Source: CAZGSG01 sp964528095 (GTDB lineage Bacteria; Bacteroidota; Bacteroidia; Chitinophagales; Chitinophagaceae). Taken from it: a stretch of 8,885 nucleotides of DNA. Location: assembly GCA_964528095.1 (NCBI GenBank), contig CAZGSG010000245.1, positions 1 to 8,885 on the forward strand. The letters are read 5' to 3'. A model generated the notes under the pieces. That model saw only the letters and a program-made list of their open reading frames with translations, ran no database searches and was not told the DNA's origin. Made by a program: the position numbers and the translations under genes. This document shows, in pieces, positions 6,483-8,885 of this stretch; the stretch's first letter is position 1, and each line of letters starts with the position of its first letter.

Positions 6483-7430
6483 ATGGAAAAGTTAAACCAG
6501 TATGTAACGGCCATAGCTGCAGTTTTTCGGGATGAAAAAGACCGGTATAAAGCGCATCAAAAAGCTACACCCATATTAAAAGCGATGGGAGCGGACAAGG
6601 AAGTTTTGTTTGATGTTTTCCGGAAAAACCTGCTCGATGCGAATTTCATTAATAAACTAAGACATTACCCGACGCTGGCATTCGAGATATACCAGGATGA
6701 TAATGTTGGCATCAGTGGCAATTGTTTTATGCCGCTGCCTGACAGGTCGAACAACCTGAGCTTTCAAAGTATTCATCATCACGGCAAATTATTATTGACA
6801 ACTGTAGCTGCTTACGGCCCCGGGTATTGGTCAATTGTATTTAAAAAAGGGTATAGTATCGACAAGGAGAAGCAGACCGCGAAAATGGACATTGAAAAGG
6901 ACTACCAATTTACCCAGGGAAGTCTTGAATTCGTGGACAGCGATCAACCACATGTTGTATTTTTTCCAAAAGACGCGTCTATCACTTTTGCAATGTGGGC
7001 TTATTCCACAGTGAATAACACCACACAGAAGCTGAAAAAAAATCCGATAGTTAAGCTCTTCAAGGAGCCTATTCGAAAAAGTTTGAAAACGCTTGGTTTA
7101 TTAAACAAAGCAGGAATCAATGCTGTAGAAAATTTTGATTTTTATCCGGAGAATAAAGAAATAAAAGTGTTGAAAAACCGGATCAATTTCGAAGCAGGAT
7201 CCAATGATAATTTTCTTACGAATGTTTTTTATGTACTGCAGCAGGCAGGATTCAAGGATGTCTCTTTTCTTGAATCGTTGAAAAACAAGTACCCGAATAA
7301 AACACACCTTCATCATCTCATCGATCAGTTGCTGGCGGGTAAAGAAATTCAGGATGAATTTTATGACTTTCACAAGAATGTGCGGTACGTGAACCTCTCG
7401 AGACAGGAAATTGTAGAAGCAGTGAGCTGA
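6483..7430 (+). CDS. Uncharacterised protein, possible cupin-like beta-barrel
   Basis: I do not recognise this 315-residue protein. The N-terminal third looks helical. Residues about 93-175 alternate in a beta-rich way: a histidine cluster SIHHHGKLLLTTVAAYGPGYW (96-116, H98-H100), then VDSDQPHVVFFP (151-162, H157) and SITFAMWAYS (166-175). This layout recalls the two motifs of cupins or cysteine-dioxygenase-like metal-binding barrels, but the canonical cupin consensus is not met. The C-terminal half is lysine-rich and helical, with no membrane span or signal peptide, so the protein is probably cytoplasmic. It begins 2 nt after the FkbM gene and is probably translationally coupled, so a role in the same sugar-modification pathway is likely. 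The gene is AT-rich (about 33% GC in row 7141-7200), and an A8 tract sits at 7035-7042. Confidence 0.75.
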   Translation: MEKLNQYVTAIAAVFRDEKDRYKAHQKATPILKAMGADKEVLFDVFRKNLLDANFINKLRHYPTLAFEIYQDDNVGISGNCFMPLPDRSNNLSFQSIHHHGKLLLTTVAAYGPGYWSIVFKKGYSIDKEKQTAKMDIEKDYQFTQGSLEFVDSDQPHVVFFPKDASITFAMWAYSTVNNTTQKLKKNPIVKLFKEPIRKSLKTLGLLNKAGINAVENFDFYPENKEIKVLKNRINFEAGSNDNFLTNVFYVLQQAGFKDVSFLESLKNKYPNKTHLHHLIDQLLAGKEIQDEFYDFHKNVRYVNLSRQEIVEAVS

Positions 7431-7466
7431 TAACCGCTATCTTCCACCCAACAGTAATTAACCTAA

Positions 7467-8696
7467 TTGGAAAAGAACATACTTTACATCTCTTATGATG
7501 GGATGACTGACCAGCTTGGGCAAAGCCAGGTATTACCTTATTTGTGCGAACTGCAGAAATCAGGGTATAAATTTCATCTCATCAGTTGTGAGAAGCCTGA
7601 GAAATTTATCCAGCAAAAAAAAATTGTAGAAGAAATCTGTGCTGCCAATAATATAACCTGGCATCCGCTACCGTATACAAAAAAACCTCCGGTATTGTCT
7701 ACGGTGAAGGATGTAAGACAGATCCGGAAAAAGGCATTTGAACTGCAGAAGAACTATAATTTTAAAATGGTGCATTGCCGGGGTTATATCTCTTCATTGA
7801 TCGGGCTGGAAATGAAAAGAAAATGGGGTACTGGTTTTTTATTCGATATGCGGGGATTTTGGGCGGATGAAAAAACAGATGCAGGATCCTGGAACCTGGG
7901 CAATCCTGTTTTCCGGCTGGTTTACCGGTTTTTTAAAAAGAAAGAAAAGGCTTTCCTGGAAGAAGCTGATTATACGATAAGTCTTACTCATGCCGCGGCA
8001 AAGGAAATTCATTCCTGGAAACATATCCAGAATAATCCTGTAAAGCTGGAGGTCATACCCTGCTGTGCAGACCTGCAGTTGTTTGATCCTGCTCATTATA
8101 AAAAGGAGGAAACAGATAAACTGAGAGTTGAATTAAACCTTAATGAAAAAGATCATGTCCTTGCTTATTTAGGAAGTATCGGCAGTTGGTACATGTTAAA
8201 TGAAATGCTGGATTTTTTTGTCTACTATGATAAAACTTATTCACAGGCAAAATTCCTGTTTATTACAATGGATCAACATGACCTGATCAGATCAAAAGCT
8301 GCCGATCGGAATATATCAGCCGACAAAATAATAATTCGCCCTGCGCTACGAAAAGAAGTGCCTTCTTATCTTTCATTATGCAATCACTCTGTTTTCTTTA
8401 TCAGGCCTACCTATAGTAAGATGAGCAGCAGCCCTACAAAACAAGCGGAATTGATGGGAATGGGCATACCAGTCGTTTGTAATGACGGGGTTGGGGATAC
8501 CGGTAAGATCGTAACGGATTACCGCAGTGGCATTGCGATTAAGAATTTTGCACCCGAAGACTATGCCCATGCCGCGGAAAAAATAGGCGGTGATAGTTTT
8601 AACAGGGCAAACATCAGGGAAGGCGCGTTTAGCTATTTTTCATTGAGTGAGGGCGCAAAGAAATACGCAGAAGTATATAAATCAATATGCGGATAA
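7467..8696 (+). CDS. Glycosyltransferase family 4-type (group 1) enzyme, TTG start
   Basis: This 409-residue retaining glycosyltransferase of GT-B fold probably adds a sugar to the growing glycan on the cytoplasmic face. The N-terminal domain opens with ILYISYDGMTDQLGQSQVLPYL (5-26), a recognisable glycan-locus GT4 start, followed by HCRGY (103-107) and FDMRGFWADE (126-135). The C-terminal domain contains VIPCCADLQLF (196-206), the AYLGSIGSWY strand (233-242) and the donor-binding segment SSPTKQAELMGMGIPVV (321-337) with E328. The start is a TTG: an in-frame TAA lies immediately upstream at 7464-7466, and the first ATG (codon 13) would remove the first beta-strand. It follows the previous gene by 36 nt. 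An A9 tract at 7615-7623 spans codons 50-52. Confidence 0.87.
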   Translation: MEKNILYISYDGMTDQLGQSQVLPYLCELQKSGYKFHLISCEKPEKFIQQKKIVEEICAANNITWHPLPYTKKPPVLSTVKDVRQIRKKAFELQKNYNFKMVHCRGYISSLIGLEMKRKWGTGFLFDMRGFWADEKTDAGSWNLGNPVFRLVYRFFKKKEKAFLEEADYTISLTHAAAKEIHSWKHIQNNPVKLEVIPCCADLQLFDPAHYKKEETDKLRVELNLNEKDHVLAYLGSIGSWYMLNEMLDFFVYYDKTYSQAKFLFITMDQHDLIRSKAADRNISADKIIIRPALRKEVPSYLSLCNHSVFFIRPTYSKMSSSPTKQAELMGMGIPVVCNDGVGDTGKIVTDYRSGIAIKNFAPEDYAHAAEKIGGDSFNRANIREGAFSYFSLSEGAKKYAEVYKSICG

Positions 8697-8799
8697 AAGT
8701 GTCGCATTATTATTAGATTACCATGAGAATTGAGGGTCACGCGGCTAATAAGCACTGCTGCCGAACGTTTACAAAAAGTAAGAAATAATAAATACGTCA

Positions 8800-8885
8800 A
8801 TGAAGAAATCGGGCTTTGTAAAAAACTATAATTTTCACGAGGTAGTAAATTGCGAAATGTGCGGCAGCGAAATAGCACAACATAA
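8800..8885 (+). CDS. N-terminus of a CxxC-type methyltransferase (partial)
   Basis: The last 86 bases encode 28 residues from an ATG at 8800, running off the window with no stop. The peptide contains NFHEVVNCEMCGSEIAQH, with a CxxC pair at C18/C21. This resembles the start of SAM methyltransferases with an N-terminal zinc-binding domain found in sugar-biosynthesis loci, related in layout to the gene at 62-1021. The methyltransferase domain is outside the window, so the call rests on the N-terminal motif and the context. The gene starts 103 nt after the glycosyltransferase stop. Confidence 0.5.
   Translation, partial: MKKSGFVKNYNFHEVVNCEMCGSEIAQH

Noticed and set aside
8742..8763. Hairpin CGGC (8742-8745) ... 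AGC/GCT ... GCCG (8760-8763) after the glycosyltransferase, as a terminator.
   Set aside because: The stem is short, needs a 5-nt bulge, and no T-run follows. It is not a convincing intrinsic terminator.
8723..8788. 21-codon ORF (MRIEGHAANKHCC...) in the gap before the last gene.
   Set aside because: Very short, with no recognisable motif or ribosome binding site; an open frame of this length is expected by chance.

Overview
The window looks like part of a surface-glycan (O-antigen, capsule or exopolysaccharide) biosynthesis locus. The likely host is a Bacteroidota bacterium, perhaps of the Chitinophagaceae or a related group. This assignment is inference. It rests on moderate-to-low GC, near-absence of Shine-Dalgarno sequences before confident starts, a candidate Bacteroidota-type promoter (TTG ... 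TAnnTTT) at 2818-2849, and the style of the proteins. No rRNA or other taxonomic marker is present. All genes lie on the + strand.

Left part (1-2745), sugar-nucleotide genes. The first 55 bases are the tail of a gene whose last 17 codons match exactly the end of the complete short-chain dehydrogenase/dehydratase (SDR) gene at 1117-2070. Next comes a SAM methyltransferase with an N-terminal zinc-binding motif (62-1021), the complete SDR/4,6-dehydratase-like gene (1117-2070), and a small sugar-1-phosphate-type nucleotidyltransferase (2077-2745). The two SDR ends form a direct repeat (1-73 and 2016-2088), so the methyltransferase and one SDR copy sit on a unit of 2015 bp flanked by repeats.

Middle part (2746-7430). 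After a 143-bp gap holding a candidate promoter comes a tight run. It contains a membrane-anchored transglutaminase-like protein (2889-3824), a full-length glutamine-dependent asparagine synthetase-like amidotransferase (3745-5613, overlapping the previous gene by 80 nt), an FkbM-type methyltransferase (5638-6480) and an uncharacterised, possibly cupin-like protein (6483-7430). The spacings suggest one transcript.

Right part (7431-8885). A family-4-type glycosyltransferase (7467-8696) starts at TTG. After a 103-bp gap with nothing convincing in it, the first 28 codons of another CxxC-type methyltransferase begin at 8800 and run off the window.

Together the genes suggest synthesis of an unusual, probably deoxygenated, methylated and perhaps amidated sugar, its activation as a nucleotide sugar, and its transfer to a glycan. 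No flippase, polymerase, priming transferase or export gene is visible, so the polymer type cannot be determined. The most notable points are the repeat-bounded methyltransferase/SDR unit and the overlapping transglutaminase-like/AsnB pair. No RNA genes, insertion sequences or CRISPR arrays were seen.
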